Source: CAYNNQ01 sp051748085 | GTDB lineage: Bacteria > Desulfobacterota > Desulfovibrionia > Desulfovibrionales > Desulfonatronovibrionaceae | Length of the DNA: 24,992 bases | NCBI GenBank assembly: GCA_051748085.1 | Contig: JBNJHA010000029.1 | Location: 1-24,992 of the forward strand | Direction: 5' to 3' | In this document: positions 1-8,414 of the stretch, piece after piece | Position numbering within the stretch: position 1 is the first letter of the stretch | How the letters are laid out: each line of letters opens with the position of its first letter | Notes under the pieces: model-generated | What the model was told of the DNA's origin: nothing | What the model saw: only the letters and a program-made list of their open reading frames with translations | Databases searched by the model: none | Translations under genes and position numbers: made by a program

Positions 1-14
1 CGGGAAAGGGCCTG

Positions 15-1004
15 TTAACCCCGGCTCGGCGGGGCCATGAATTCCGGCCCCACGGGGTCGGTCACGGCCTCGGCCAGTATTCTGTCTATTTCCTGCATGT
101 CCTTACCGGAAAGCTCCCAGCCGAAGACCTGATCCAGGGCATCCATCTGCTCCGGACGGCGGCCGCCCCAAAGAGCGATGTTCACGCCCTTGTCCAGGAT
201 AAACCTGACCGCCAGGTGGATTACCTCCCGGTCGAATTTGCGGGCCAGGCCCTGCAGGGCGTCCACCGCCCGCAGATACTGGCTGAACCGCGGTTCCTGG
301 AATTTGGGGTCCACCTTGCGCAGATCGTCACCTTCAAACGTGGTCTCCGGGCTCATTTTCCCGGTCAAAAGGCCTCTGCAGAGCGCTCCGTAGGTCAGAA
401 GGCCGATATTGTGTTCCAGACAATAGGGCAGGATATCCTTTTCAATATCCCGCTCGAATATATTGTATGGAGGCTGGCAGGAATTAAGCGGGCACTCCCT
501 GGAGAATTCCTGCATCTGTTCCGGGCTGAAGTTGCTTACCCCGACCGCCCGGATCTTTCCCTGGCGTCTTAAATCCTGCATTGCCCCGGCTGTTTCGGCC
601 AGGGGGACCTGCGGATCCGGCCAGTGGATCTGGTAGATGTCTATGCTGTCCGTCTGCAAACGGCGCAGGGAATCCTCGACTTCCTTTTTAATCCGCTTCG
701 GGGAGGAATTACGCCAGACCGAATTTTTCTCCGCGTCCCACTCCAGGGCCACCTTGGTGGCCAATAGGACCCCGCGGCGTTTGCCGTCCCGGGCCAGGGC
801 CTTGCCCACGATTTCCTCGGAACGGCCGAAGCCGTAGACCGGGGCGGTATCCACAATGTTTATCCCCTTGTCCAGGGCGGCGTGAATGGTCCGGATGGAC
901 TGCTCCTCGTCCGTTCCTCCCCACATCCAGCCGCCGATGGCCCAAGTACCCAGGGCCACCCGGGAAATTTCCTCATTCAGATTGGGTATCCTTGTGTATT
1001 CCAT
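15..1004 (-). CDS. Aldo/keto reductase
   Basis: A 329-residue NAD(P)H-dependent oxidoreductase of the aldo/keto reductase superfamily, predicted cytosolic with a (beta/alpha)8 barrel fold. The family catalytic tetrad is visible: Asp52 and Tyr57 in the DTAPVYGFG stretch, Lys84 in LATKVAL, and His127 in YQIHWPD. The C-terminal GVNIALWGGRRPEQM region matches the cofactor-binding segment of the YajO/YghZ/Tas-like bacterial subgroup, and the length is normal. The start is supported by a strong ribosome binding site (AAGGGAGG) eight bases before the ATG. It is transcribed away from the methyltransferase gene and shares a 219-base intergenic region with it. The substrate cannot be told from sequence. 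Family call is secure. Confidence 0.93.
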   Translation of the reverse strand: MEYTRIPNLNEEISRVALGTWAIGGWMWGGTDEEQSIRTIHAALDKGINIVDTAPVYGFGRSEEIVGKALARDGKRRGVLLATKVALEWDAEKNSVWRNSSPKRIKKEVEDSLRRLQTDSIDIYQIHWPDPQVPLAETAGAMQDLRRQGKIRAVGVSNFSPEQMQEFSRECPLNSCQPPYNIFERDIEKDILPYCLEHNIGLLTYGALCRGLLTGKMSPETTFEGDDLRKVDPKFQEPRFSQYLRAVDALQGLARKFDREVIHLAVRFILDKGVNIALWGGRRPEQMDALDQVFGWELSGKDMQEIDRILAEAVTDPVGPEFMAPPSRG

Positions 1005-1145
1005 TACTTGAACCTCCCTTGTTCATCTTTATCATATATTGAACATTCATACGCTGAAATCGTCAACAGCTTTCCAAACAATCTTTCAAACCCAAGCCCC
1101 ATGCAGCATGGGCACCCACGCCGGCGATTCAATTTCCTTGTCCTT

Positions 1146-1173
1146 TTGACATTAAGGGACGAATAAGTGTAAT
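1146..1173 (+). promoter_or_regulatory. Sigma-70-type promoter for the methyltransferase gene
   Basis: TTGACA at 1146-1151 is a perfect -35 hexamer. It is followed after 16 bases by TGTAAT (1168-1173); an alternative -10 is TAATAG after 18 bases. It sits about 50 bases before the start at 1224. Prediction by consensus only. Confidence 0.5.
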
Positions 1174-1223
1174 AGAATTAATCCATTGGAGATTTTAACC
1201 GAAAGCAAAAAGGACCTCCAGAA

Positions 1224-1997
1224 ATGCCAAAAAAAGACCGGCAATCAGAACGACAAAACGGTATATATATGGAGGAAGACCACGAGTACAAAAGGCAACT
1301 GGATCTTTTTGTCCGCTTTAGTACGGAAAAAGGAATTGAACTCACTTACATCGGGGAAATACTGGCCGGGTTAAAAGAAAGACGCGATTTCCTGGACGTG
1401 GGTGCCGGAGGGGGAGACCTGACCATCCCCTTGTCGCAGACCTTTAAAAGAACGGCCGTGGTCGAGCCCAATCAGGAACAGATCGACTATTTCCGCCGCA
1501 GATGCCCGGATTTTTCAATCTTTGAGGACGACTTCCAGACCGTTGATCTCGAAAATCGCCTGTTCGACTTCATACTCTGCTCGCATGTCCTATATTATGT
1601 ACCGGAAGGCGCGTGGACGGAATGGATTGATAAAATGTACAGACACCTGCGTCCGGGCGGGAGCCTTGCCCTGGTCCTGCAATCCCCCATGGGCGAGGTA
1701 TCCGACTTCTTCAATGCCTTCACCTCATATGACGTGAATATCCTCGGGCTCTGGCAGAATCTTATCCATAAATACGGGGACAAGGAGATCACGGTACGCT
1801 ACTTTGCAAACGAAATCTGGACGGAAAATCTGGAGGACCTTACCGATATCGGTCTCTTCCTTCTTATCGACAGTCGGTTCAGGCGAAAAAGGGAAGAGAT
1901 ACGCGATTATTTTGAAAAAAATCACTCCGTTCCGGGCGGCTACCGCCTGCGCCAGGATGTGATTCTTTTGGCGGTAAAAAAGACAGACCCGGCTTAA
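1224..1997 (+). CDS. Class I SAM-dependent methyltransferase
   Basis: A 257-residue protein with a Rossmann-type methyltransferase core. Motif I is LDVGAGGGD (residues 57-65), which binds S-adenosylmethionine. The acidic end of strand 2 is Glu81 in VVEPN, the motif around FDFILCSHVLYYV (114-126) is typical, and LRPGGSLAL (142-150) precedes strand 5. The C-terminal third is variable and probably recognises the substrate, which is unknown. An AAGGA lies about nine bases before the chosen ATG. An alternative in-frame ATG at 1269 would remove 15 residues that are not part of the fold, so the start is uncertain. It stands alone on the plus strand and converges on arfB with only 14 bases between stop codons and no obvious terminator. 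Confidence 0.88.
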   Translation: MPKKDRQSERQNGIYMEEDHEYKRQLDLFVRFSTEKGIELTYIGEILAGLKERRDFLDVGAGGGDLTIPLSQTFKRTAVVEPNQEQIDYFRRRCPDFSIFEDDFQTVDLENRLFDFILCSHVLYYVPEGAWTEWIDKMYRHLRPGGSLALVLQSPMGEVSDFFNAFTSYDVNILGLWQNLIHKYGDKEITVRYFANEIWTENLEDLTDIGLFLLIDSRFRRKREEIRDYFEKNHSVPGGYRLRQDVILLAVKKTDPA

Positions 1998-2011
1998 AGC
2001 AAATCAGATCC

Positions 2012-2437
2012 CTATTCCGAATCCGGAGGCACATTCGAGCGCAGCTTCTTTTTCCGGCTCCTTTGCTTTTTGTTCTCCAGGCGCCGCCGCCGGGATCTTT
2101 TGGGCACGCGGGTCTTTTTTCTCACCGGCCTTTCCTTGAGCGCCTCAAAGAGCAGGCGGCAAAACTTTTCCCGGGCCAGCTTGCGATTGGCCGCCTGGCT
2201 GCGGTGTTCCTCGGCAGTTATCCGCAGCCAGCCTTTCTTGTTTATCCGAGCGGCCAGATTGCGGCTTATCCGGTCTTTCTGCTCCTCGCTCAAGACCTCG
2301 GAGCGCCAGACATCAAACCACAGCGTCACCCGGGTGCTGACCTTGTTTACATTCTGCCCTCCGGGACCGGAACTGCCGGACGCGGTAAACAAGAGTTCGT
2401 TTTCCGGTATGGTTAAATGGCGATCAATAATGATCAT
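2012..2437 (-). CDS. arfB: Alternative ribosome-rescue factor ArfB (YaeJ/ICT1 family)
   Basis: A 141-residue peptidyl-tRNA hydrolase that releases nascent chains from ribosomes stalled on truncated mRNA. The catalytic GGQ motif is at residues 26-28 within SGPGGQNVNKVSTRV, the class-1 release-factor signature. The C-terminal tail (about 105-135) is extremely rich in Lys and Arg. In ArfB this tail enters the empty mRNA channel, and it separates this protein from the longer RF1/RF2. The length matches E. coli ArfB. The start fits the family N-terminus (MI.I.RH..IP..EL), although no good Shine-Dalgarno is visible. Just upstream lies one copy of the recurring CTGAAYARTTAC motif (2443-2454). It lies 41 bases downstream of the YheT-like gene and may be cotranscribed with it. 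Confidence 0.94.
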   Translation of the reverse strand: MIIIDRHLTIPENELLFTASGSSGPGGQNVNKVSTRVTLWFDVWRSEVLSEEQKDRISRNLAARINKKGWLRITAEEHRSQAANRKLAREKFCRLLFEALKERPVRKKTRVPKRSRRRRLENKKQRSRKKKLRSNVPPDSE

Positions 2438-2478
2438 AGTTCGTAATTATTCAGTATACTTTTTTTGCGTTCGGCAAT

Positions 2479-3459
2479 TTACCCGGAATAGTGCTGAAGA
2501 AAGGTGCCGGCCCGCATTTCAGACCAGTAAACATTCTGTTTTCCGGACATATAAAATCCCGCATGGCCTCCATATTCAGGGATCTGCAGGAAAAGTTTGT
2601 CGCTCTTTTCCGCTTCTTTTTCAGGGTAGCATGAAGAAGACAGAAACGGATCATCGGCGGCCTGAACTACAAGAGAAGCAACGCGTATATCGTGCAGGAA
2701 TTGTCTGCTGGACGCGCGGCGGTAGTAATCCTCGGCATCCTTGAAACCGTGCATCGGCGCGGTGTAACGATCATCAAAGGCATGAAACGTGTTTATTTTG
2801 TCCAACCCCTGGATATCTAAGAAACCGGGAAACATACCGGCCTTTATTCTGACTTTATTCCGCAAGCCGCGCATGAAATAAGGCAGATAAAAACGATTTT
2901 TTGTCGTGTCCAGCCTTTCCACGGCACCGCCAAGATCGCACGGCACTGAAAAAACCACACTTGCCAGAACTTCGCGTGGCACATAATCCGGGTCCTCCCC
3001 CAGGTATTTCAGTATCTGATTCCCCCCGACACTGAAACCTATCAGAAAAATACGTTGGTATCCCTGCTTCAGGACATGGCATATAACGGTATGCAAGTCA
3101 TCCGTAATTCCACTGTGATACATTCTGGGCAAAAGATTGGGAGTTCCGGAACAGCCCCTGAAATTGAGACAGACCGCGTCAAAATTAAGCGCGTTCATTT
3201 GCCTGGCCATTCCCAACGGATATTTTTTCCGCGAATTTCCTTCCAGGCCGTGGCTGATGATTGCTGCCGTATCCGTCTTCTTGTTCAATCCGGACAAATG
3301 CCAGTCAATGTCCAGAAAATCCCCATCCGGTGTACCAATGCGCTCCCTCTTGGGAAAAACATCGGGCACAGGCCGAAACAAAGTGGGATAGATGGTATGC
3401 ACATGGCTGTTTCTAAAAGGAAACAACGGGCGGTAAGCAGGGGCCGGCAAAAAAGGCAT
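2479..3459 (-). CDS. yheT: Alpha/beta hydrolase, YheT family
   Basis: A 326-residue alpha/beta-fold hydrolase resembling the YheT/UPF0017 (ABHD1/3-like) family. The nucleophile elbow is GFSVGGN with Ser143. The probable acid is Asp269 or Asp270 (QAADDPF) and the base is His299 (YGGHAGF). The oxyanion-region HGLEGNSRKKY (about 70-80) and NFRGCSG (99-105) are family hallmarks. The physiological substrate of YheT proteins is not well defined; lipid or carboxylester hydrolysis is likely. The start is supported by GAGGA 11 bases upstream. A 123-bp mobile element is inserted 24 bases before the start codon, so the native promoter may have been displaced. Followed by arfB on the same strand. Confidence 0.9.
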   Translation of the reverse strand: MPFLPAPAYRPLFPFRNSHVHTIYPTLFRPVPDVFPKRERIGTPDGDFLDIDWHLSGLNKKTDTAAIISHGLEGNSRKKYPLGMARQMNALNFDAVCLNFRGCSGTPNLLPRMYHSGITDDLHTVICHVLKQGYQRIFLIGFSVGGNQILKYLGEDPDYVPREVLASVVFSVPCDLGGAVERLDTTKNRFYLPYFMRGLRNKVRIKAGMFPGFLDIQGLDKINTFHAFDDRYTAPMHGFKDAEDYYRRASSRQFLHDIRVASLVVQAADDPFLSSSCYPEKEAEKSDKLFLQIPEYGGHAGFYMSGKQNVYWSEMRAGTFLQHYSG

Positions 3460-3482
3460 GGATATCAGATTCCTCTATGCTG

Positions 3483-3605
3483 ATGCGCCTGCAAAAAAAA
3501 TGCAGACAGAGTTAAGTTTTAAACTAAAAGTTTAATTAAAACCAAAGAGTTACAAGATTTAATCTGTGCGTTTAACTCCAGTCTTCGACTTTTTGCAGTT
3601 CCGTC
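3483..3605 (+). mobile_element. MITE-like element, copy A (123 bp, complete)
   Basis: This non-coding element matches, over its full length, the reverse complement of 17396-17518 and, in its first half, 12991-13070. It begins ATGCGCCTGCAAAA and ends TTTTTGCAGTTCCGTC, so the ends form imperfect terminal inverted repeats around CTGCAAAAA. It is flanked by a perfect 7-bp direct repeat, TATGCTG, at 3476-3482 and 3606-3612, which I read as a target-site duplication. It carries no ORF, so it must have been mobilised by a transposase elsewhere. The shared core includes TTAAGTT...AAAGTTT, a GATTTAATCTGT block and AACTCCAGTC. Boundaries are defined by agreement with the second complete copy. Confidence 0.82.
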
Positions 3606-3631
3606 TATGCTGTAATGGATTTTTTAAAAAC

Positions 3632-3654
3632 TTGCGCAAAATAATAATGCGCAA
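3632..3654. promoter_or_regulatory. Inverted repeat, possible operator
   Basis: Perfect 7-bp arms TTGCGCA (3632-3638) and TGCGCAA (3648-3654) are separated by nine A/T bases. It lies just outside the mobile element and about 100 bases before the promoter of the amidohydrolase gene. The arms and spacing suit a dimeric regulator, but no regulator is identified and there is no U-run for a terminator. Confidence 0.3.
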
Positions 3655-3758
3655 TGAACAAGTATATCTTTACACATGATCGAACGGCTACGCAAATCAA
3701 GAACCTTTCACAAAAAAAATGATGCATGGCTGCTTAAAATTTAACCTTGGAATGCTTA

Positions 3759-3786
3759 TTGACTAATCAAACTTTTTGCTTAAATA
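3759..3786 (+). promoter_or_regulatory. Sigma-70-type promoter for amidohydrolase/ATP-grasp genes
   Basis: TTGACT (3759-3764) is followed after 16 bases by TAAATA (3781-3786). It sits about 145 bases before the amidohydrolase start, leaving a leader of roughly 135 bases in which I see no clear structure. Consensus-based prediction. Confidence 0.4.
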
Positions 3787-3930
3787 CTCTTCAGCCAAAG
3801 ATAATGCTTTGCGGGCTTCTCAACCATCTTATTTCTGAACTTAAACAACAAATTCCTGAACGATAACAAGTGAATACTGCTGAATCATTTCCCTGAAAAA
3901 TGCAATCAGCTCAAAGGACAGGCAGACTTC

Positions 3931-5181
3931 ATGCAGACCATACTGAAAAATATGACCCTGATTGACGGCACTGGACGGATACTGAAAAACGCGGTTATAA
4001 TTTTTGAAAAAGACACCATTCTCGAAGTCGGGAAAAAGCAGGACGTCAATATCCCGCCAGGAGGCAAAGAATATGACCTGGAAGGCAAATTTGTATTGCC
4101 CGGCCTGGTAGACGCCCATATCCACCTTGATATGCACGGAATGGCCGACACCTATCATGAAAACCTGGTTGAGGACAAATTGCGGGCCATCCGTTCCGGT
4201 CTGGAAATGGGGAATACCGTGCGCGCGGGCGTTACCACGGTGCGCAACGCCGGATCGGCCAATTATATAGATATTGCGGTCAAAAAAGCAGTTGAGGAAG
4301 GATTGATAGTCGGCCCCCGAATCATGGCCAGTGGGAAAATAATATGCATGCAATCGGCCGGGAACGAATACTTCAAAGGCCTTTACCAGGAAGGAAGCGG
4401 AATTGACGAGAACCGCAAGGCGGCCAGGGAGCAGATCAAACAGGGGGCCGATTTTTTAAAGGTAATGGCTACCGGGGCGATAATGAATCCCGGCGGAGTA
4501 CCCGGCGCGCCTCAATTGGACACGGACGAGATCCGCGTGGTCGTTGAGGAAGGCAAAAAGGCAGGCAAGCATACCGCTGCCCATGCCCATGGCGCCCAGG
4601 GAATAAAAAACGCCATCCGGGCCGGGGTCAGAACAGTGGAGCACGGAACCCTGGCCGATGAAGAAGCCCTTAAAATGCTGCTTGACAACAACGTATATCT
4701 GACCTCCACTTTGAGTTCCAACTTCTGGATGCTCCAGCCGGACAACAGAAATGAACTGCCGCAATTCATGGTTGACAAGGCCGCTGAAGTGGCCAAGATC
4801 CGCAAAGAAAATCTGCAGCGGGCCCATTCGCTCGGGGTACAGCTCATAATGGGCACTGATGCCGGAACCCCCTACAATTTCCACGGCAAGAACGCCATGG
4901 AGGTCATTCAATTGGTTAAAGCCGGAGTCATGGATGAAATGTCCGCGATCGTCGCCTCCACCGGTACCGCCGCCAAGGGCATCGGGATGCAGGACAGCGT
5001 CGGAACCCTGGAAAAAGGCAAGATGGCTGATTTAATAGTCCTTAACAAAAACCCTCTCCAAGACATCGAAACCCTGGCCTCGCTAGAGGACGTATTACTG
5101 GTATTTAAAGGCGGGCAGTTGATAAGGGGCGATGTAGCGACAGAGCAATGGTCGTCAACATCCCCGCTCGGACATGGCTGA
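3931..5181 (+). CDS. Metal-dependent amidohydrolase (imidazolonepropionase/prolidase-like)
   Basis: A 416-residue amidohydrolase-superfamily enzyme with a TIM-barrel metal site and a flanking beta-sandwich. Visible ligands are His63 and His65 (VDAHIHLD), the probable carboxylated Lys177 (FLKVMATGA), His218/His220 (AAHAHG), His238 (TVEHGT) and Asp310 (MGTDAGTP). This arrangement is that of the subgroup containing Xaa-Arg/Xaa-Lys dipeptidases and imidazolonepropionase relatives. Hydrolysis of an amide or peptide bond is therefore likely, but the substrate is not assignable. The C-terminal VGTLEKGKMADLIVLNKNP closes the beta-sandwich as usual. No signal peptide, so cytosolic. AAAGGA lies upstream of the ATG. 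The ATP-grasp gene follows after 80 bases on the same strand, suggesting cotranscription. Confidence 0.9.
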   Translation: MQTILKNMTLIDGTGRILKNAVIIFEKDTILEVGKKQDVNIPPGGKEYDLEGKFVLPGLVDAHIHLDMHGMADTYHENLVEDKLRAIRSGLEMGNTVRAGVTTVRNAGSANYIDIAVKKAVEEGLIVGPRIMASGKIICMQSAGNEYFKGLYQEGSGIDENRKAAREQIKQGADFLKVMATGAIMNPGGVPGAPQLDTDEIRVVVEEGKKAGKHTAAHAHGAQGIKNAIRAGVRTVEHGTLADEEALKMLLDNNVYLTSTLSSNFWMLQPDNRNELPQFMVDKAAEVAKIRKENLQRAHSLGVQLIMGTDAGTPYNFHGKNAMEVIQLVKAGVMDEMSAIVASTGTAAKGIGMQDSVGTLEKGKMADLIVLNKNPLQDIETLASLEDVLLVFKGGQLIRGDVATEQWSSTSPLGHG

Positions 5182-5261
5182 CCGCGGCCTTTCGCAAATG
5201 TCCGCAAAAATTCCGGTGAACTTTTTAATGTAGAAAATAATTACAAGGAAGATCTTTAATT

Positions 5262-6629
5262 ATGACCGAAAAAAAGAAAATTCTTTTTCTGTGCGACGCG
5301 AGCGACATAGAGATTGTCGGAGAAAGCTTCGTGGACCACCCGGATTACGAACTGACAATAGAATCCTTTGAAAAAATACTTCGTTTTGGAGTTCTTGATT
5401 ATCTGCAGGAGACCATTGAACGTATTAAAAGCAATCCAGGTCTGTATGACGGCATTGTCGGAACGCATGATTCTTCAGCGGTAATCGCCGCCATCATCGC
5501 CCAGGAAACCGGGAAACGCTTTGCTCCGGTTGAGGCCATCATCAATTGCCAAAACAAATATCTAAGCAGAGACATACAGAAAAGAGTCCTGCCCGAGGCA
5601 ACACCTAATTTCGCCATTGCTCTGGATTATTTGCGCAATACAGCCCAAATTTCCCTGCCGTTTTTCATAAAACCGGCCCGCTCGAATATATCTTTTGGTA
5701 CGCACAAGGTGCATTCACAAAAAAACCTGGAAGATTACATTACCCGTGAAAGCATAGATATTACCCGCTTCAACCAATACTATCTTGATGCACTTTCCAG
5801 AAGGCCCTCTTACCATAACGCGTTGAATATAGCCACTTGCAACAGCTTTTTATGCGAAGATTTTATACACGGAATACAGGTAACACTCGACGGCTTTATC
5901 TATGAAAACAAAATAACATTCTTCGGAATAACAAAGGCCCATTACCATCCGGATACCAACAGCTTTTTCTATCATTCCTTTCCATATTCCTTCCCTCCCG
6001 AATTAAACAAAAAAATAGAGGAAGGGCTTTCCCGCTTAATCCCGGCCCTGGGCATAAACAATAGCTTTTTCAATGTTGAATTACGGGCGGATGAAGAGAA
6101 TAACACCTTTAAAATAGTGGAAATAAACAGCCGCATCGCCTTTCAATTTGCCAAAACAATTGAGGCGGTCATGGGTTTTGACCCCCTGCATCTGCAATGT
6201 GATGTGGCGATTGGTAAAAAACCGGATCTGTCTCCGGTCAGGAAAAAATGTTTCAAATACTGCTATAATTTTGAACTGCACCATTTCAGCGACGCAAAAA
6301 TCCTGCAGACACCAACGCAAATCGCCTATGATGAATTGCACCTCAAATATCCGGAAGTGTATGTCCGCAACCTGGTACATGAAGGACTAAACCTGTCTGA
6401 TTTCAAACACAACCCGGACAGTTACCGTTATTGCATAATCGATATTCCCGGGGACGACCATGCGCAGATTATGCAAAAATACGAGGAAGTCACGGCAATC
6501 CTCGGTTACAAACTGGTCCCCGTTGAATCCGGTTTGGAACCGGCACCGGCCTATATTCCCGGCCTTCCACCGGAAGAAAGCCACGGAGAAGCGGAAAAGC
6601 TTGATGCTCAGCCCCCGCTGGGTCACTAA
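5262..6629 (+). CDS. ATP-grasp domain carboxylate-amine ligase-like protein
   Basis: A 455-residue protein with a central ATP-grasp fold, the class that activates a carboxylate as acyl-phosphate for ligation to an amine or thiol. An N-terminal pre-ATP-grasp Rossmann-like region (1-95) is followed by nucleotide-binding Lys137 in FFIKPARSNISFG and the adenine hinge CEDFI (Glu199, Asp200). The Mg-binding acidic pair is Glu273 (NVELR) and Glu287-Asn289 (IVEINSR), with Arg291 probably contacting phosphate. Residues about 325-430 form a C-terminal region I do not recognise. AAGGAAG precedes the ATG at a suitable distance. Substrates are unknown. Pairing with an amidohydrolase suggests a small synthesis/cleavage pathway for an amide-linked compound, which is inference. 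The stop codon overlaps the downstream terminator. Confidence 0.85.
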   Translation: MTEKKKILFLCDASDIEIVGESFVDHPDYELTIESFEKILRFGVLDYLQETIERIKSNPGLYDGIVGTHDSSAVIAAIIAQETGKRFAPVEAIINCQNKYLSRDIQKRVLPEATPNFAIALDYLRNTAQISLPFFIKPARSNISFGTHKVHSQKNLEDYITRESIDITRFNQYYLDALSRRPSYHNALNIATCNSFLCEDFIHGIQVTLDGFIYENKITFFGITKAHYHPDTNSFFYHSFPYSFPPELNKKIEEGLSRLIPALGINNSFFNVELRADEENNTFKIVEINSRIAFQFAKTIEAVMGFDPLHLQCDVAIGKKPDLSPVRKKCFKYCYNFELHHFSDAKILQTPTQIAYDELHLKYPEVYVRNLVHEGLNLSDFKHNPDSYRYCIIDIPGDDHAQIMQKYEEVTAILGYKLVPVESGLEPAPAYIPGLPPEESHGEAEKLDAQPPLGH

Positions 6630-6664
6630 AAAAGGACTCAGGTTTATATCCTGAATCCTTTTTT
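6628..6664. terminator. Bidirectional intrinsic terminator
   Basis: AAAAAAGGACTCAGG, a 7-base loop, then CCTGAATCCTTTTTT form a GC-centred stem with one non-Watson-Crick position, flanked by A and T runs. Because of the symmetry it can end transcription of the ATP-grasp gene rightward and of the TIGR03545-like gene leftward. Confidence 0.85.
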
Positions 6665-6686
6665 ACAATAAGACAGAATCCAATCC

Positions 6687-8414
6687 TTATCTGGGCAAAA
6701 CCGAATTTGCCTGATTCAGTCGCCTGTTCAGCTTGTCCCCGATCGCGGTCAATTCGGCAAATTCTGACCTGGAACTTTCCACATCCCCTTCTGTCCGTTG
6801 CGTAATAGCCCCTCTCAGCCTTTCCCGGAACTTGCTCTGCTGCTTTGCAAGTGTCTGTTTAAGCGAGGCGGCCAGAGCATCATTGATATTCGATGTGATT
6901 TGCACCTCGGGACTGTCCAGACTTCCGCCAAGACTGGCCCCCACATCAAAAGAACGGATTGTTTGCAGAGTATCCTTCAACGTGCTTACAAACAGATCTT
7001 CCGACCGGGAGGACTCGACCTGAAAATCAGCCGCCTCCACAACAGCGGCCACATTGGCATCCAATTTCCTGCCGGCAATCAAGATATCGCCCTTTGCGCT
7101 TTGCAGATCCGCAGTGTTCAGAGTAAGGGCAAAATCCTCCTTGTCCACCAGTTTCAGAGCCTTGAACGGGTAGTGCTCAAGGTTAAATTGCGCGTGATCG
7201 CGTGGGTTGTCCGGTTTAGTATGGTCCAACGAACCGGCAATATTCAGGGAACCGGAATCCTTGACTCCGGAACCGGAGAATGAAAAAGCGAGAGGCCGGC
7301 CAAGCGTTGGCTGGTCCGTAGTCAAATCCGAAATCCGGCCATCCACCTGACCGCCGGCCAGCCGCATGGATACCTGAGCGGTCTTTATCCAGTATTCGGG
7401 AACAGGCCGCTGGGAAGCGAATTGTACATCCACGCCCTCACCCCGCCTGGGTTTCTCTTCTTTTTCTTTTTTTTGCGCCATGCCTGTAAGATACGGAGAA
7501 AGACGCTGATACCAGGTAAGTCCGCTTTCCACCCAGCCGGCATATTTAGGGCCAAAAAATAGAGCGGAAATATTGCTCAGTCCCTTGGGCGAAAGGCCGT
7601 ATTTTTCCGCCAGACGCCTTGCATCCCGGGCCGGAGCATTCTTGAGACTCTGCATGCGCTTCTGAAAATCTTCCCGGGTCTGGGTCAAATCTCTTTTGGT
7701 CTGACGCAGTTTTTTAATATCTGTCTGAATATCTTTTCTTATCTCCTGAACCTTGCCGGCCTTGCCTACCAGGCCCATCAGGCCGTTATCCCCCCCGCCG
7801 AGATCGCTTATGCGTTCTTCATACTGCCTGAACGTATTTTCATCCGGAAGATCCTTCAACTGTTTCTGAAATCTTTCCCGGGCCGCGGCAATATCCGACT
7901 GCAAAGCTTTGGCCTGTTCAACAGTGGCCAATTTCTCTTTTTCCAAAATTTCTTTTGCGTTTTTCACCGACATTGACGGCAAATTGCCCAAATCGGAACG
8001 CAGTTTTTCACCGATTCCACCCTTCTTATCGACCTTTTTTCCAGCTCCGGGAACAGCTCCTGAAGAAGCACGTTCCGTATCAAAAGCCATGCCGTTTACC
8101 GTCATTTCTTCCACAACCTTGTGTCCTTTGAGAAGATAACCCGTATTAAATTTCATGGCGATTCGCTCGGCAATAAAGGCATTGCGCATAGGCTTTCCAG
8201 GATTGGCAACTTGAAGACGGTTCAGTTCAAGTCCCAAGGGAAAAAGGCTGAGGTCAGCAGAGTCCAATTCAACTTTCGCCCCTACCGCCTTTGTTCCCGT
8301 GCGCTCAACCGCGTATTCCACGGCATAATCGACAAATATATACCAAACCACGGCCAGCAGGACGACTATTCCGGCAAAAACGGCAAGTCCGGGCCATCTT
8401 ATCCATTTTTTCAT
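6687..8414 (-). CDS. TIGR03545-like envelope protein with AsmA-like architecture
   Basis: A 575-residue protein with one N-terminal transmembrane helix (about residues 7-27 of the chosen start). An AsmA/DUF748-like beta-rich opening (VELDSADLSLFPLGLELNRL) follows, then a long charged coiled coil (about 150-270) and a beta-rich C-terminal part ending with amphipathic helices. This resembles the family I recall as TIGR03545, of unknown function. Most of the protein should be in the periplasm. I chose the ATG at 8414 rather than 8429. GGAGGGG (8421-8427) lies six bases upstream, and the ATG overlaps the stop of the preceding gene as ATGA, implying translational coupling. Role is unknown; AsmA-type proteins are linked to lipid transport or outer-membrane homeostasis. 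Ends at a strong terminator. Confidence 0.8.
   Translation of the reverse strand: MKKWIRWPGLAVFAGIVVLLAVVWYIFVDYAVEYAVERTGTKAVGAKVELDSADLSLFPLGLELNRLQVANPGKPMRNAFIAERIAMKFNTGYLLKGHKVVEEMTVNGMAFDTERASSGAVPGAGKKVDKKGGIGEKLRSDLGNLPSMSVKNAKEILEKEKLATVEQAKALQSDIAAARERFQKQLKDLPDENTFRQYEERISDLGGGDNGLMGLVGKAGKVQEIRKDIQTDIKKLRQTKRDLTQTREDFQKRMQSLKNAPARDARRLAEKYGLSPKGLSNISALFFGPKYAGWVESGLTWYQRLSPYLTGMAQKKEKEEKPRRGEGVDVQFASQRPVPEYWIKTAQVSMRLAGGQVDGRISDLTTDQPTLGRPLAFSFSGSGVKDSGSLNIAGSLDHTKPDNPRDHAQFNLEHYPFKALKLVDKEDFALTLNTADLQSAKGDILIAGRKLDANVAAVVEAADFQVESSRSEDLFVSTLKDTLQTIRSFDVGASLGGSLDSPEVQITSNINDALAASLKQTLAKQQSKFRERLRGAITQRTEGDVESSRSEFAELTAIGDKLNRRLNQANSVLPR

Larger units (their letters stand above)
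3460..3930. other. 471-base intergenic region between divergent yheT-like and amidohydrolase genes
   Basis: AT-rich, with no credible coding ORF. From left to right it holds the yheT ribosome binding site, a complete 123-bp MITE-like element with its 7-bp direct repeats (3476-3612), a 7-bp-arm inverted repeat (3632-3654) and a sigma-70-type promoter (3759-3786). The remainder shows nothing recognisable. Confidence 0.7.

Noticed and set aside
2070..2744. Plus-strand open frame of 224 codons across arfB and yheT
   Set aside because: It is antisense to two recognised genes; the translation is rich in Arg and Ser with no domain.
3483..3605. MITE-like copies interpreted as IS200/IS605-type REP elements because of the subterminal hairpin
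   Set aside because: Both complete copies have a 7-bp direct repeat and inverted ends, which fits a DDE-transposase mechanism; IS200/IS605 elements make no target duplication.
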